Shown here piece by piece: positions 38,011 to 53,300 of a DNA stretch of 64,000 bases. Every line of letters begins with the position of its first letter. Position 1 is the first letter of the stretch. A model generated the notes under the pieces. That model was not told where the DNA came from, made no database searches, and saw nothing but the letters and a program-made list of their open reading frames with translations. Source of the stretch: Rhopalosiphum padi (lineage: Eukaryota > Arthropoda > Insecta > Hemiptera > Aphididae); assembly GCF_020882245.1 (NCBI RefSeq), contig NC_083599.1, forward strand, positions 2,356,001 through 2,420,000, in the 5' to 3' direction. The position numbers and the translations under genes are program-made.

Positions 38011-41000
38011 TACCGAATATATTATTTTAAATATTTGTAATAGGTATAATTTATACTATATAAATTACAATTAGAAAGGAAAATTCAAGTACCTACGTCT
38101 AATAATACCTATAATAATATGTTATTGTGACATACAGTAAACAATATATACTTTTGTTAATGTATTTTTCAACTTTTCAAGTATATTAAGTAAGTATCTA
38201 CCTACTGTTGTGTAAAATTTGGATAAAATTAAACATTATAACGATAACTTATTTTTTATAATTTAAAAATATTATTTGTGGTGACTTAAAACCTTTATGT
38301 AGGTAGGCTAGACTTTTACTGTACGCAGTAAAATTTTCAAATTCAATGTTTCCGCAAAGTATAAAGTGACCTATACTGTATTATGAATAGTAAAAATAAT
38401 TACTTTAATAGTAATATCAAAAAATATATCATGAAAATATACTCTACAATATAGGCTAACCTTCACTCAGAGCCATTATTACTTATCTATATACAATCAT
38501 AATGATATATTATTGAATTCCAATTTAATAGGTTCACTGCCATTCCATTTTTTAATAACTATCATATTCCATTTTTAATGCATTATTAAACATTACTGCT
38601 ATACTTCATATGAAACATTTACATTACAATCAAAAAATTGATAATAATAATGACGTGCTCCTAGGTACATGCAATTCGTAGTAGCATCCTAGAAATTTTC
38701 CCAATAGATTTCAAGTATTGTAAACATAAATTAACATACTTATTTTATGATTTATATTATTTATCGAAAAAACATCATAATAAATGCTAGTCATCGATCG
38801 TCAAAAATACAATATACCATGTATAGTACACTAAAATAGGAAACATTTTTTTTTTTTTTTATAATATTAACTTTCACAAATAAATAATTCATAATTTGAA
38901 AGGACGCGTCGGTGCATTGGAATTTAACGCAGGTCATAATCAATTTGTTTTTACTTTGTCGTATGTACTTATATAATATGTATATTATGTCGCATGTATA
39001 AACAAACGTATAATAATATATGTGTAAATGAATGTGATTTTTATGTGTATTAATGTTGTTTGGGACTATATTATTGTACGTAACGGACGAAACTAAATAA
39101 AATACATTTAGGCTTCCCGATCAAATTGGAAACAATAAAATATCGAACAAGATCAAATAAAACGTGCATTTACACCCCCATAAAACTGGAATGGTGTAAT
39201 CAAAACGCAACTAAGCACATGGGGAGGATTTGTCGACTCTAAAAAAAAATTAGTAATCAATACTACTTCCACTAAATCGATGTATAAATATCACGTATAA
39301 GTTATTAGGATAAACGTGGTCATCGGAAAATGTTTGGTAAATATATTTATTTTTAATACTACGTATTAACATGAAACTAATATGCAAAGTATTAAGATAA
39401 TCCATTATGACAGAAATTAAATACCTACTCGAAAATAACAACTTACATGTAATAAGAACGATAGATAATTAGTTGCTTATAATGTTACCTTCATAGTCAT
39501 ATAAGAAATTTAAGTCACACCATAACTCAAAAGTTACTTTATATCATATTATTCATATTATTATTGGAATCAAATGTTATGTATCCATATAATTATGGTA
39601 ACACTCTTTATACAATTATAATTTATAAGGTATAAAAAAAATAATAATAATAACTAGTTGATTATTGAACTCGCGATAAACTTTAATTAATGGTTTTCGT
39701 ACTCTTTTAGATTTATACCACACATCTTCTAATAATATTATACTTATTCAGAATAAATATATTCATAATAATATAAAATACATATTTACATGAAATACAT
39801 TTCATAGCTTACCTATAATATTATTGTTCAATAACCGTTATTATATATATTTATTAATTCTATTATGTTATTTTCGTAAATAATAAATAGTAGTATATTA
39901 GCATGTAATACATTATTGAATATTATTATTTGGAGTCATAAACAAAAATCTGAGTCTTACATTGTTCATAATATCTAATACATTCTTACTATACTACCGT
40001 CTTTACAGTATGAACAAATACAACATTTGAAAACTTGCCAAATACGTATTACGCATTAAGTACCTAATTAATGAAATATAATATAAAATGCCATCAAAAG
40101 TCAATAAGTAAAAAAAAAATAATACATTTTACTTATGACATAAATAAACAAGACAAAAATACTTATACGTGGGATTATTTTTATGTAACATTGTATTATA
40201 GTATAGTAAAAATTAATTGGCCAAACGAAAAACGTAATGAATGAAATGTGTCTAAACTATTTCGTGTCAATATAATATAATATTATATATTTATATATGT
40301 TCTTCGATGATCGTACAAGTTGTCAAATGAATGATGCCCACTAATAACACTTGTTTCTTCGGCTTTTGTTATAAATAATGAACAAAATATATAGCTCTTC
40401 TGTATATTATATATATATATATATATTATTATTATCATCATCATTATATTTATTATATTATATTATATAACAGTACGTAAATAAAATAATAATATCTCAT
40501 TTGGGATTAAATGTGTGTACGTATAGTTAAAATGAAAGACAGAATTATTTGACATTTATCTGTAATGTGTACGTATGATAAACATACATTTTTTAACTAT
40601 TTTATTTGGGGTCATCTTCGCATGAATGGAAGTCCTTTAACGAAAAAGAGTAGTTATACATTGGTTTTTATGAAAGGAAAAACGAAATAATTGTACAAGA
40701 TGATTATTTTCATTGTGAAAATTATAGATACCTAAATGTTAACTCATATTTCAACTCATATTGATTTAATAATGATAATACCTATGTTATATTTTGTTTG
40801 TGTACACGTTTAAAAAAAAAAAAATGATTTGATCTTCGATTTTGAAAATTTGATCTAATTAATACATTTCTAAATTGAAAATCTTTAGTAATTTTCAAAA
40901 TAATTTAGAAAACATAAACAAACTAAAAAAAACGTATTATTACGTAGTTTTAAAAAAAAATATTTTCCCATTATATTTTATAATTCAAAAACAAAAAATA

Positions 41001-42003
41001 GATTCTTGAAATTTTTATCAAATGTCTACTGATATATTTATAATTTTTATAAATAGTACAATTTTCCAAATATGTTGATTCTCTTAAGGCATTAAGGTGG
41101 TTTTAGATAAAAAAAATTGGATCTTGTATGTAAGCACTATAGAGAGAGGTCAAAAGTAAAAAATGTCCAATAATTTTTATACCTCGGAAAAAAACAAACT
41201 AAAAATTAAATAAAAACGCGAATTTTTATGCTAAACCAGTTGACGAAATTGATTTTGTTTTGTTATAATATAAATTCGAATTTATAATAAATTATAATTT
41301 AAACCTTAATACTATTCTTTTAAAAATAACTTTAATAGTAAAGCTCTTTATAAGTTAACAAATTATATATTATATAAAATGAAAGTATTTCGGGAAGTGA
41401 TATCATTTTTTTTATGAGTATTTGAAGTTCAAATTTTTACGCCATTAAACTATTTTTGAGCTGATGAATTAAAAAAAAAATTTTTTTTAGATAAATGACA
41501 ATAAAAAATTATTCACTTAGTAAAAATTCTTGAAAATTTAATACAAGATCCCACATGAGTTGTTCTTAAAACTATATAAAAAAATTAAAAATACATTGGC
41601 ACAACTTTTTTTCATATGAATTTGATAAATTCGACAAAATTACAAACTTTTCTTTTTATATCTAAGTTTTGATAATATAATACAAGGTTCCCAATAATAT
41701 TTTATACTGATATCATAAAATCTAAAAACTATATAAACCAATTCATTTTTTTATAAACATTTTAAGTTCAAATTTGTTCGAGATTATTTATTTAAACGAT
41801 AAATAATGATTTTAATTGTATTAAATTAAAAACATCATTCATGAAAAATTGAAACTTTTACGTATATTATATTTCTACGGATTTGACTATAAGCAATAAT
41901 ATTTTGATTTATTTTAATTTTAAGATAATATCTATTGATATTATTAAACTATGTTTGCTGTTATACGGCATTAATATAATAATAAAATCAAATGTAAAAA
42001 AAG
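38011..42003. other. AT-rich non-coding with faint fold-back family remnants
   Basis: From about 40830 to 41830 there are scattered landmarks of the fold-back family (GAGGTCAAAAGTAAAAAATG near 41153, AAGTTCAAATTTTTACG near 41428), too decayed to delimit. No genes seen. Confidence 0.45.
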
Positions 42004-43131
42004 GGTGGGCAAGTGTGTAGTAGGTGTGAGTAGGTCACTATAATGGATGTGTTAAATTTGAATGCAATGGCAGGTATCATTGTATACGAAAAACGATTCT
42101 GAACTGAGATGATTTGTCAATCTAGAATATATTATATTATTAGCTATATTTAAATTGAAATATATCGTGATTTTACGTGATTTCGTAAAAAATTAAATTT
42201 CATACGCTCATAAAATTTTTTCTATATTGACGTTAGAATTTTTGTTACAGTTATTTGAAGAAAAATATATGGAGAAACTTGTGTTGGGTTTTTTAACCTT
42301 AGGTATAAATCACAAAAATGTAATGAATTTTCAACTTCAAAATTCCTTGCAAATGTTCGCGATTTCGACATATTTCGTAAACATTTTCACAATTTTTGTT
42401 TATAAGCATTTAAAGTTCAAATGTTTACAAAATATGTCAAAATTGCGAAAATTTGCATGGAATTATGAAGTTGAAAATTCATAAAATTGTAGTGATTTAT
42501 ACCTAAGGTTAAAAAACCCAACACAAGTTTCTCCATAACTTTTTCTTCAATTAACTGTAAAAAAAAAACTCTAGAGTCAATATAGAAACATTTTGTGTGA
42601 GCGTATATAATTTATATTTATATTTAATTTATTTAATTTTAATTATGTGATCTTTTGCATTATCAAAATTTATAAGGTATCCATTTTGTAATATTTAAAT
42701 ACGATTTAAAACATTTTAACACTGAAGTGCTCTTGGCAATCGATATTAATACATTTCTAATTAGTATTAGGTTTATTTTTCTCTATACTATCATAATCTG
42801 TGTTACAAATGTATGATATATAAGGTGGTATTATGATAACTGCATGCAATGCTTATGAAAAAAATTGATTAACTTTGCCGTATGAAAATGTGCAACTTGT
42901 TCGAAATCATACTTAAAAATTAATTACTTGTATCAAAAAAATGTATATTATAATTTAAGTATAGGTAATAATGTAATATAATATAATATATTTTAGACAA
43001 ATAAATCATCTCCGTTCAGAATCGTTTTTCGTATACAATGATACCTGTCATTGCATTCATATTTAACACATCCATTATAATGACTTGCTCTCCATCTCTA
43101 CTATACAGCATAGCGATACCCACTTGCTCAC
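42004..43131. mobile_element. Fold-back element with about 125-bp terminal inverted repeats and an inner 200-bp palindrome
   Basis: The start (GGTGGGCAAGTG, TAGGTCACTATAATGGATGT, CAGGTATCATTGTATACG, GAACTGAGATGATTTGT) returns inverted at 43003-43131 with high identity; the left copy lacks about 30 nt. Inside, 42202-42395 and 42410-42606 are near-perfect reverse complements, sharing ATGGAGAAACTTGTGTTGGG and TTTTTTAACCTTAGGTATAA. There is no transposase. The open frame at 42227-42484 falls within the palindrome and is not a gene. Confidence 0.8.
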
Positions 43132-44394
43132 TTTTTTTATTTTTATTTGCTGGCTGGCATGACCGTAATACATAATATTTTGTTTTTATATCTATTAATT
43201 TAAAGAACTTCTTCTATTTTTTTGCAGTATCACATATATTTAAAAATTTTAAATACATAAATTAAATACTCTTTGTTAATAAATGCATAACTTAAAAACG
43301 GGTTAACCGATTGGGCTCCGTTTTCTTTAGTAGTTAGTAATAGTCCGAATAAGGATTTTACGAAAGAAAAATTGGAAAAATTATCTAGAAAATTGAAAAA
43401 TTTGGAAAAAAACTAAGTGCTTGGTTAATAGTATTTTGGTATTTTGGTATGAACTTGATACAAATGTATTTACATACGAGTAGTGTATTTATGAATACAA
43501 TACTTTGAACAAATGTTCTCTCAAAACAATATTTGTAGACAGCTATAAAAAATAAAAAAAATATGGGCAAAACAACGTATGTCGGGTCAAGTAATATGGT
43601 ATAAATTATAAATTTTTTTAGATTTTATTTACTTAAGTTAATAACAAATTTCCAATACTTTTCAAAATAATAAGGAAAATTATGAAGAAATGGGAATATT
43701 TACGAAACGCATCACCAATTTTTGACAAAATTGATTTCTTTTTTTGTTAATATTTAACATTCATCATGATGATTGCAAAAAAAAATTAAATGTTTATAGT
43801 CTGGTCATTTAGACGTGAAAAAAATTTAAAAAACATCATTATCTATATACAACATTTACATCATTCATATATTATAAATAATAAGTGTTTAATTTACATC
43901 ACTTTGGAAACTGTATATTATTAACTTAAAAAAAATAGTATAATAATTTATTAGATAACATTTTATGTGAAACAGTGATTAAAAATTAAATTTAAATAAA
44001 ATAAGCTAAATTAGATAAATATATTTTATACAAGTTGAACTATGTAGCAGTATTTTCTATATACCTAGGTAATCTTTAGCCATCATTTAAAAATGTAATA
44101 CAGTCCATTTAATATACGATATCAGACTACATCACCATAAGTAATTCAAATAATAGATTTGCTAAAAAAATTAATTTTTGTTTTTTTTGGTATTATTTAT
44201 TGTTAAATAGTATTATTTTTTTTAAATCTAATGTTTAGTTTTAGGCATTATAGTAAAATACCAAGAAATAACTTGAAAATAAATGTTTTAACACATTTCC
44301 AAAATGATAAAACTACACCAAATACAATACCTATACATTAAGATAATTGCGTTAAATATGTTAATTATAGGTAGCAATTAAACATCGTGTACAA
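43132..44394. other. AT-rich region downstream of the DHRS11-like gene
   Basis: No coding exon or paired repeat was found. The part nearest 44394 should be the 3' UTR. Confidence 0.5.
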
Positions 44395-47300
44395 TTACAA
44401 TTTAATATTTAATTCTTGAAACGCATCCTTAATAAATGGTAACATTGTCTCACTTGTTGGTCGAATAAGAATTTCAGAAACCTGTAAAAAAATAGTAAAT
44501 ACTTATCATAAGTTATAATTAACCAGTAGTAAATTATTCAAATACACATAAAAACGTCAACATTTTCTTTGTACACACGCAAGTGTATGAAATCGTTATA
44601 AGTTATGATTATCTTCAATTTTTTTCATTTTCAATCATATTATGTTACAATTAATATAGGTTTATTACGTTAACGTATTGCGGTGTAGCCAAAGCATATA
44701 CAATTGCATCAGCTATGTTTGAGGGCTTCAGTTTTAGTACATCGACCATATCATCAGCCATTTCGGTATCCACTAATCCCGGACTGATACTCTGAAAATT
44801 ACAAATAAATATAATTTAAAATATTTGATGTCTATAATTAAATATTATTATAATAATTCAATATATGTATATTGTATATCGTATATTTAAAAATAAACAA
44901 ATTACAGTGACTCTGATTGGCAACATTTGTAAGGCCAGAAGTTCTCGTAAACTTTCAGTTATTGAAACGCTACTGAACTTGGTCGCACTATAGACAGACA
45001 TGTTGGCCATTAACGTTGGTGGATAATGACCGATATCACTGGAACCAAATTTAATAATATTAAGAGTATAAAATTAATAATAAATAAAAATATTAAAATA
45101 TAGTATACATAAATGTGTAGGCATTAAAAAAAAAAATAAGCGGCCACTTATTGAAGTAAATAAATAATACTAACACTATGCCTGCCGTAATTCAATTTTA
45201 GAGTTCGGACGAGAACGGTATAATCAATGTGGTATGGTCGTTGGCGATGAATTTTGATTTTCAGAGCGGATGCATTATTAATACAATAACATTAAAAAAA
45301 AAAAACGTTGAGAGTCTAATCCTTTTTCATTACTAACAACAGCCTTAAGTGAGATGCATAAATCTAACGTACATAAATTAAAATCGATAAATAATTATGA
45401 TATAATAACGATTGCTTGAATATTAAAATAAATAGGTATACCTAACGATAATAATATTAATAATTAATAATTTACAATAACAGGAAAGTGCCATCACTTA
45501 TGCGTGGATGGGTAACCTTAATACTTTAAATGATTATTAATGTCATCGTATAGTGGACTGAACTTTGGCTGCAGTCACGATAATAATAATAATTGTGGAT
45601 AGGCTTTAACGCCAAAAAATACTATTGAAGAATTGGTACTTATCTCAAAAAATACACATCGAATATTAAAGTGTTGCAAATCTATAATATACGCGTTTAC
45701 TAGTTCACTGTTTAGAATTAGGTATCTGCCAACTGGCAACCTAGCTATATGTTTAAGCCGTAATCTGTACTAATATTACGGTATTCAATACAAAAATAAA
45801 TGTTGTACATTAATTTAGAACAAGCAATGGCGAGAGGTTTCAAATTCCTAAAAATATAATTTTATAAAAAAAAAATTTAAAAAATGATTTAAGTCATTTT
45901 CGTTTAAAAATTCAATTTTGCCAAAATTTGAACTTCAAACATTTATAAAAAAATGTCAAGTGTATTTTTGATTTATTATAATTCTAGTAAGAAAAACCTA
46001 TGGAAAGAATCTTATTTTAAATTTTCAAGTTTTTTGATCAAACATGAACATTTTCAATTATTTATTATGTCCATAATATGTTGCCTAGTATAAATATTTG
46101 TTCAACATTTCAAGACTTCTATGCTGTTTCTAAATTACAAAAAACAGCAAAATCGATTTTCTAAAAAAAAATATGGTATTGCGTACCTACTTAAATATTC
46201 CCGTTTTTTTGGAATTTTTTAGTTTCACTAATTATTAAGAATACAATTACATTTATTACATTTAACTCTCTGAGGCCTAAAGTACCAAATATATACAAAT
46301 TTCAATTATATAATACCACCCACAAAGTTAATTATTATACCATTTTTACTGCTCTAAAAAAAATGATAATAAACACAAAAAAAAACATTTATCTAATTGT
46401 AAAACCAACAGGTATAATTCATCACTTTGCTTAGAATTTAAAAGAAAAAGAGTTTCTCACCTATTTATATTTATTATATGACCATTGATTTTCAACTCTT
46501 TCATGATATTCACGGCTTCTTTACTGCAAATGCTCGGTCCTAACACGTTAGTGTCAAACATCAGTTTCCAGTCTTGTGGATTTCCTGACAAGTATAAAAT
46601 ATAAGTATTTGAAAAATCGTAATAATAAGTAATAACTAATGAACTATATGTAGAAAATTGGCTTAGGCACTTATTAACGTCTATATGGTTTATGCGTATT
46701 TATGTAAATAAAACCTTAAATATAAATATACTTTTTAAATAATTTATTTGTAAAAGTATAAAATTTTACTGTAACACTACTAATACTAAATTATTAATAA
46801 AGTATATACGTATAATTCAGGGGTGCATTTAGAAAATATGCGTCTCGGGGCAACGTATTTTTGGCGCCCCTACCCCCCCTGACCAAAAAAAAAATGATAA
46901 TACATGCAAATTTATTAAATATAATTAAACGTTTTTTGGAAGTATAAATGTAATACCTTTCCCTCAAATAGTCTTTTTCAGTTTTTAACATTTTTTGCGA
47001 GCTTGTTTAGCAACAAAAATATTAATAACATTGTTATAATTAAGTTTTTTTGTAATGTCATTTTCAATATTTAGGATTGCCAACGCATTTAATCTTTCCT
47101 CTTTTATATTTGATCTTAGGTATCATTTAACTCTTTTTAAAGCTGAAAAAGACCGTTCAGTGGAACCTGCAGTTACTACATGGTGTACATAAAAACATTC
47201 TTAATGCAATAACAATGTAGGGATACATTTCAGAAAAATCATTATTTTTAATAAATACAAGCATTTGCTGAATATTTTTTGGCTTTTCATCAACTTTGAG

Positions 47301-50300
47301 GTTCTTCATATTTGATTTTTAGAATACACAATAAACACAGATAATATGGTACCGGGTAGGACGCGGGGGTAACGATTATCCATCTACGACTTACGTAATA
47401 CGTTATCAATGTTCTCGTCATCCCGTACCTAAAGGCTAACATTACGTTAGAACAAATTACAAAATTATAAATTTTTAATACAAAATACAATGTGTATTGT
47501 GTATAGTGTATACTGTAAAGATATTATTATTTTATATTATTATAATTTTTAATAAATATATAGGTACAAAAACTGCCGCTCTTATAAATTTGCCACCGGG
47601 GGCAATTGCCCCATTTGCCCCCCTACGTTATATTAGTTTAAAATGGTTGGTTCCTTGATTGCCGTCCGACAATCTTCATTTTATCGCATGTAATAAATAA
47701 ATAAAATAAATAATATAATGAACGTACCTACCTATGTTATGAAAACAAAAGCATATAGCAAAGTTATAATATAATAATTGCCTATAACATATTTGTATTG
47801 ATGTACACAGTGATCTTCATAAATCTTGTATTAAATTTAATACACAATAGTAATTATTATAGGGCTCGGATTTATATGTATTTATGCTATCAAAATATGT
47901 ATCTTACTAATATGATTTATTTATTAATATTTAATTATATAATATATCCATATTATGAGTTTCTAATGAAACAAATTATATTTTAAATAGTAAAATTAAA
48001 AAAGGTATTAAAAATTATAAAATATAAATAAAAAGAGGTAGAAAAAAAAATAAAAATTTAATTATCTTGATTTCAATTTATAATAACATGCATTTTTAAA
48101 TTTTCAAATTCAAAAGATCTTCGATTTGGTCGTGAAATGCCTTATACCGACTAAATGATCTTTCGACTTCCACTGATGTCATTGGACAGTATTGCATTTT
48201 GACTATATCTGAAGGAGTAAGTTATATCGACCGTTGATTAAGTTCAATAATTAGTATTATTTTGTTACTATTTTATACTTATACTTTTGGAAACATGGGA
48301 AATTGTCTGTATTGAAAAATACAATCGTATATAATTATAGTAAATCGTAAATGAACAAATTATCGAAATATGTAGGAAAAATTTGGAATTATTGAGAAAT
48401 ATGTAAAAACATGTATTTATGGCACAAAATATATAAAATAAAATATAGTTCATTTCATTGGGAATCCCTTAAAACAAATTTATCACCCACCTAAATTAAT
48501 TTATCAAGTTACAGTAAAAATATGTAATTAAGATGGCCAAAAAATGTAGCATAAAATAAAATATATTATGTAATAAGAAAAATTTAAAATTATGTTAACG
48601 TGTAAAATTAAAATAAAATTATAAATATTTTTTGAATAATATACAATTATTTTTTTTTTTCATTTTCTAATCAATTTAATTTATAAAAACAAAAAATATA
48701 AAGCTATTTTCACAACCATGCGAACGCAAAAGTACTGACACTATTAAAAATTCGTAAATTTATTTTGTTTTATAATTGTTGAATATAAAATATAATCTAA
48801 AATCATTAATGTATAGTTATCGAACAGAAACAAATAAGATAAACTATAATCAAGTTATTAATATTTAACTAATACTTTCATATACTTATTTCCCATATAC
48901 ATTATACACTTATAATTTTTACAAGTACTATTATCGAAATATCTACTAAACCACTGAAATTGACAAAATTTACGAAATATGTAAACAAAAAGCAGAAATT
49001 TTATAAATAATGTTAAAATATGTATTTATGACGAAATATGTTAAAACATGTAAAATAAAATATGTTTTATTTTATTGCAAATCACGTGAAATGAATTTAT
49101 CATTTCCAATACTTAATTTATCATGTTTTAGTAAAAATATGTATTTACATACAAATCCCAGCCCTAATAATAAACGACGACCACTGTATTTATGTAAATA
49201 ATATATGCTTATTAAAAAGTTCATTTTGCAATTAAAATTAAAAATGTAATAAATTTTTAACTATTATACCTACAAATTATTTTGTGATTTTTATGAATTT
49301 TAACGTAAATTTTTTTTAAATGTCAAACCCTTATAAAAAACGTGATTATTTAATTTTAATATTATTAAATTACTATACACATTATTATATTGTTAAATTG
49401 TCAAGCTTTTTAATTTGGCCATTTCAATTGTACCAACAATTAAAAAAATATACTTAAAATTAAACTGCCTATAAATTAGTTAAAAATAGAATAAATATTT
49501 CAATAATTTCATTATAAATATCAAATTATAATTTAAGTTGTAGGTAGTGGACTATTTCAAGTTATAACAAATAATACTTTTTTAATAGTAACAAATTTTT
49601 AAAAACCATTAGAGGATAAATTATTTTTATGCGTTTGAATATCTAATGTGAATTTACCCTTCTTTTTTTAATTGCAATAAGAAAAACTTATATAGAATTT
49701 TGTACACAATTTTCAAACCTTAGATATTACAATTAAAAATTTTAGTAATGTATCACAGGATTTTATTTTATTTTCAAATTTTCGTGATTTTGATGAAAAT
49801 AACTTTAACTTTTAATTTTTTAAGATTTTTTACTCTTACATTAGTAACTACTATAGTAAATATCAAGAAAACGAATAAAATATCTTACAAATTATATAAT
49901 GTCTAGAAAATTATACTATAAATATTTGATGAATAATTCAAGTCTATAGTAAGACATTTGAGAATTAAAACAAAAAACAAAAAATTTCCTAATTAGAAAA
50001 TTGTCTACCAAGAGTAGCAACTAGATCCGATTTTCTGTCAGAAACCACCCTCAATCAAAATCATTTTTTCTATTACTATAGGTACAAATAATAAAAAAAA
50101 ATCACATTGTAAAATGTATACATTCATTACCTAATAAAATTATGTAGCTAAGTCGTAATTGTATAATTTAATTACATGGATACTTACCTAAAACGTCACA
50201 ATTTTTCCAAACTCCAGCGTTGTTTACTAATACGTCAACCGATTTCAACGTACTTTTTACCCAACTGAAAGCTTCTCGAATGTTTCGTTCCGAACACAAA

Positions 50301-53300
50301 TCGACTCTGTAATAATGAAATTCACCTGGTTTACCAGTCAATGTTTCTCGTAATTCCTGCAATATTCGAAAATTAAATTACCCTAATCATGTAAATTAAA
50401 AGCGTTTAAAATCTGCAGTAATAATCGAAAATTATTGGCGAAGGTGTACTATACTATACTATCTTATGAAGTTACCAATTGATAAATCTACAATTTATTA
50501 TCTAAATAAAACTGAATGAATAGTGTGTAGGATGGCCCTTAAAAAAAAATATTTAATTTTTTTTCGTGGCACCCCCTCCCCCCATTTTTTACAAACAACC
50601 AAAAAAAATAAGAACTGTAAAATTTGGAATTAATCGTTTGATTTTAAGCCGTGCCCCGGGTCACTTGAAATTAAGTAGTTTTGTTATTTTTTACGAAAAA
50701 ATCTAAAAATTGTGCTATCTTCTTTTTTTCAATAAAAATACATTAAATAACAAACATCGAGTTGTAAATTTTATGAAGATTTCAAAAATGTCACTTTTGA
50801 CACTATGACACATCTACCCAATACACAATTATTATGATCTTGTATACCTACTAAGTTGAAGCTTTACACAGAATTGTTTCAGAGGGAAAATTATCTATCA
50901 GTCCTTTAAAATTCAATACATTCACAAATACTATCCTATCTAAGGAGTAAAAAATGTCCATAGAGTGAAGTCAATCCGACATTTTTTATGTATCTCAAGA
51001 AAGAAGGGCCCATATACAATTGTTTGCACCTGGGTCTTTGACACTCTAGTTACGGCACTGCATCTGTAATGTACTTGTTGAAATCAGTAAATTAATTTAA
51101 TCTCGACTTCAAGAGTACAATAGTCAATAATACACGTTAAATACCCGGTTAAAAATAGAATAGTACGAAAAAAAGCATTTATATAAACAAATCGTTAAAA
51201 CATGCATTTGTATGCCCTAACCCATGAAATATGCAAAAATATGCAAACTAAGATTTGGTATTTGGACTATAAATAAATCAAAACAAATTTTGGATGTATC
51301 CATTTTATTCTACGATGTAGCAAAAAAACATGCAAATGCAAGTGCTATCAGCAAAAACAAGCATTAACAATCGCAGCAATATGTATGTTGTATTAAATTA
51401 ACAAATTTGGTGATATTGCGTGTTGCAGTGAAATATTACATACATATAAAATAAATATAATATTGCACAGTGGGTGTGTATGCGATTGCCAAGTAATGTA
51501 CGTATTATTTAATATAAAATTATACTACTTGCTTATATATTATTGCAATTGCTTTAACAAAATATATTACACCCAAGAGATATACAATTTTTACCTAAAC
51601 ATGTTTAAATACTTAGATACATAATTCATGTTTAAACCAATATATGTCTATCATAGCTTATACTAAGTACCTATTTATTAACTTTTTTTTATTGTTTATT
51701 TCGACAACGATACTATACACGAACATTTTTTTTTATAAATTTAGTCTATAAACGTTGCCGTAATGTCCACGCTGGGCGCTAATGGTTTAATATCATTTAT
51801 TTATAATTTATAATATGTTTATTAATATATTATATTGGTTGAATAGTTATTGAGTATATACATTATTATAATATATTTTGGGTTGTAATAATTAATAATA
51901 ATAATTCACAGGGACGGATTGGGATAAAAATTCGGCCCGGGAAACCTGTACCTATGCCGGCCCTTTTTGAAAATAAATATACTCAAATTTAGTTACACAA
52001 ATATATTTATAACTAATTAATACATTAATTCTTTAGTTAATGTAGTAATAACTATAAATTAACAACTGAAGTATTTAATTCTTAAAAGTTAGCCATTTAT
52101 ATAAATAAAAGCATAAGCCTTGTTTTATATCAATTACCAAGCCATGTAATATGCATTTTAGGCAATATTTAACAAGGCATTTCATAACTAGGGTAAATAA
52201 TTTAAATAAGTTTAAGCAAATAGAATTTATTTAGTTAGAAACAACACTAAATTAATAAGGATCAATAAATTTAATTTTTAATATAGACTAGTTTTATAGA
52301 CTTACCAGTTTTACTAATTTTATCTGTTATTTCAGTTTTATTTATCTTAAATATATCAGTTTATTTAGGACATTTTGCACTAGATTCTAAAAAAAGTTTT
52401 TTGTTTTTGGCTCGTGCTTTTTCAACACCTCCTTTATGTTTTGAATCACTCATATTTAAAATTAAAATAAATATTTACGATTACGAAATACAAAATAATG
52501 TTGACTGTTCAGTGTTAATATAAAAAGTATATTATAAGACTCATGACAAGTATAATACAATTATACGATCATGACGACATGACGTTATCGTGTTATCTTT
52601 CGGAATATTTCACATAATCTATTATAGTCAAACTATTTTTAACTTATACGGTCTAATATTACCGTATAAGGACTATGTTCAAACTGCGATCAAAGATGGT
52701 ATTATCCATAGTCATTGATTCAACACTGTAACAGTGTAACAGTGCTTACATGTTACAACTGATAAAATTCAAATCAGTCAACGAATAAACAATAAAATAT
52801 GATAATCATACAGTCTAGCAATCTACACATGGTTTAAAATTTAAATTTATAGTAATTATTATTATTACAATCTCTTATTCTGAAAAAAGAAAGTACGACA
52901 CAGTTGCCCGGCCCACCGGGAAAACTCCCGGCGTCCCGCCGGCCCAATCCGTGCCTAATAATTCATTATTTATTATTTATACAATATTATTATTATTATT
53001 ATTTCTATTGAATATTGTTTATGTTTATTCATTGTTAATGGTCAGAAACTATTTATTTTCTTTGAAAAAAAATCGTATTTCAATAGTGTATGTAGTATAT
53101 AGATGCATAATTATGTATAAGATGATTTTTATATCATTTAACACTCGTTAATCGTTATATAAAAAAGTATTGACTTTTCAAAATTTTAGATACATGATGC
53201 TTTTCTATAACTGTATAAAATTTAAATTTTTTAATCTTTATATTAATGGGTAAAACATAAACAACTTTTGATTTTCAAATAGTAACCTATCGTGAAAATG

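Noticed and set aside
42227..42484. 85-codon frame
   Set aside because: Falls in the arms of the fold-back palindrome; open by composition only.
44669..44675. Exon-5 donor at TAC|GTTAAC of the DHRS11-like gene
   Set aside because: Also in frame, but GTTAAC is a poor donor; AAC|GTAATA keeps the family-typical residues before the last exon.
45506..45517. Separate 5S rRNA gene from GGATGGGTAACC
   Set aside because: Only a 12-nt box matches; mentioned with the 5S-like pseudogene but too short to annotate alone.
50534..51058. Possible class II element (GTAGGATGGCCC start to TTACGGCACTG end)
   Set aside because: No inverted match between the ends and no target duplication could be seen.
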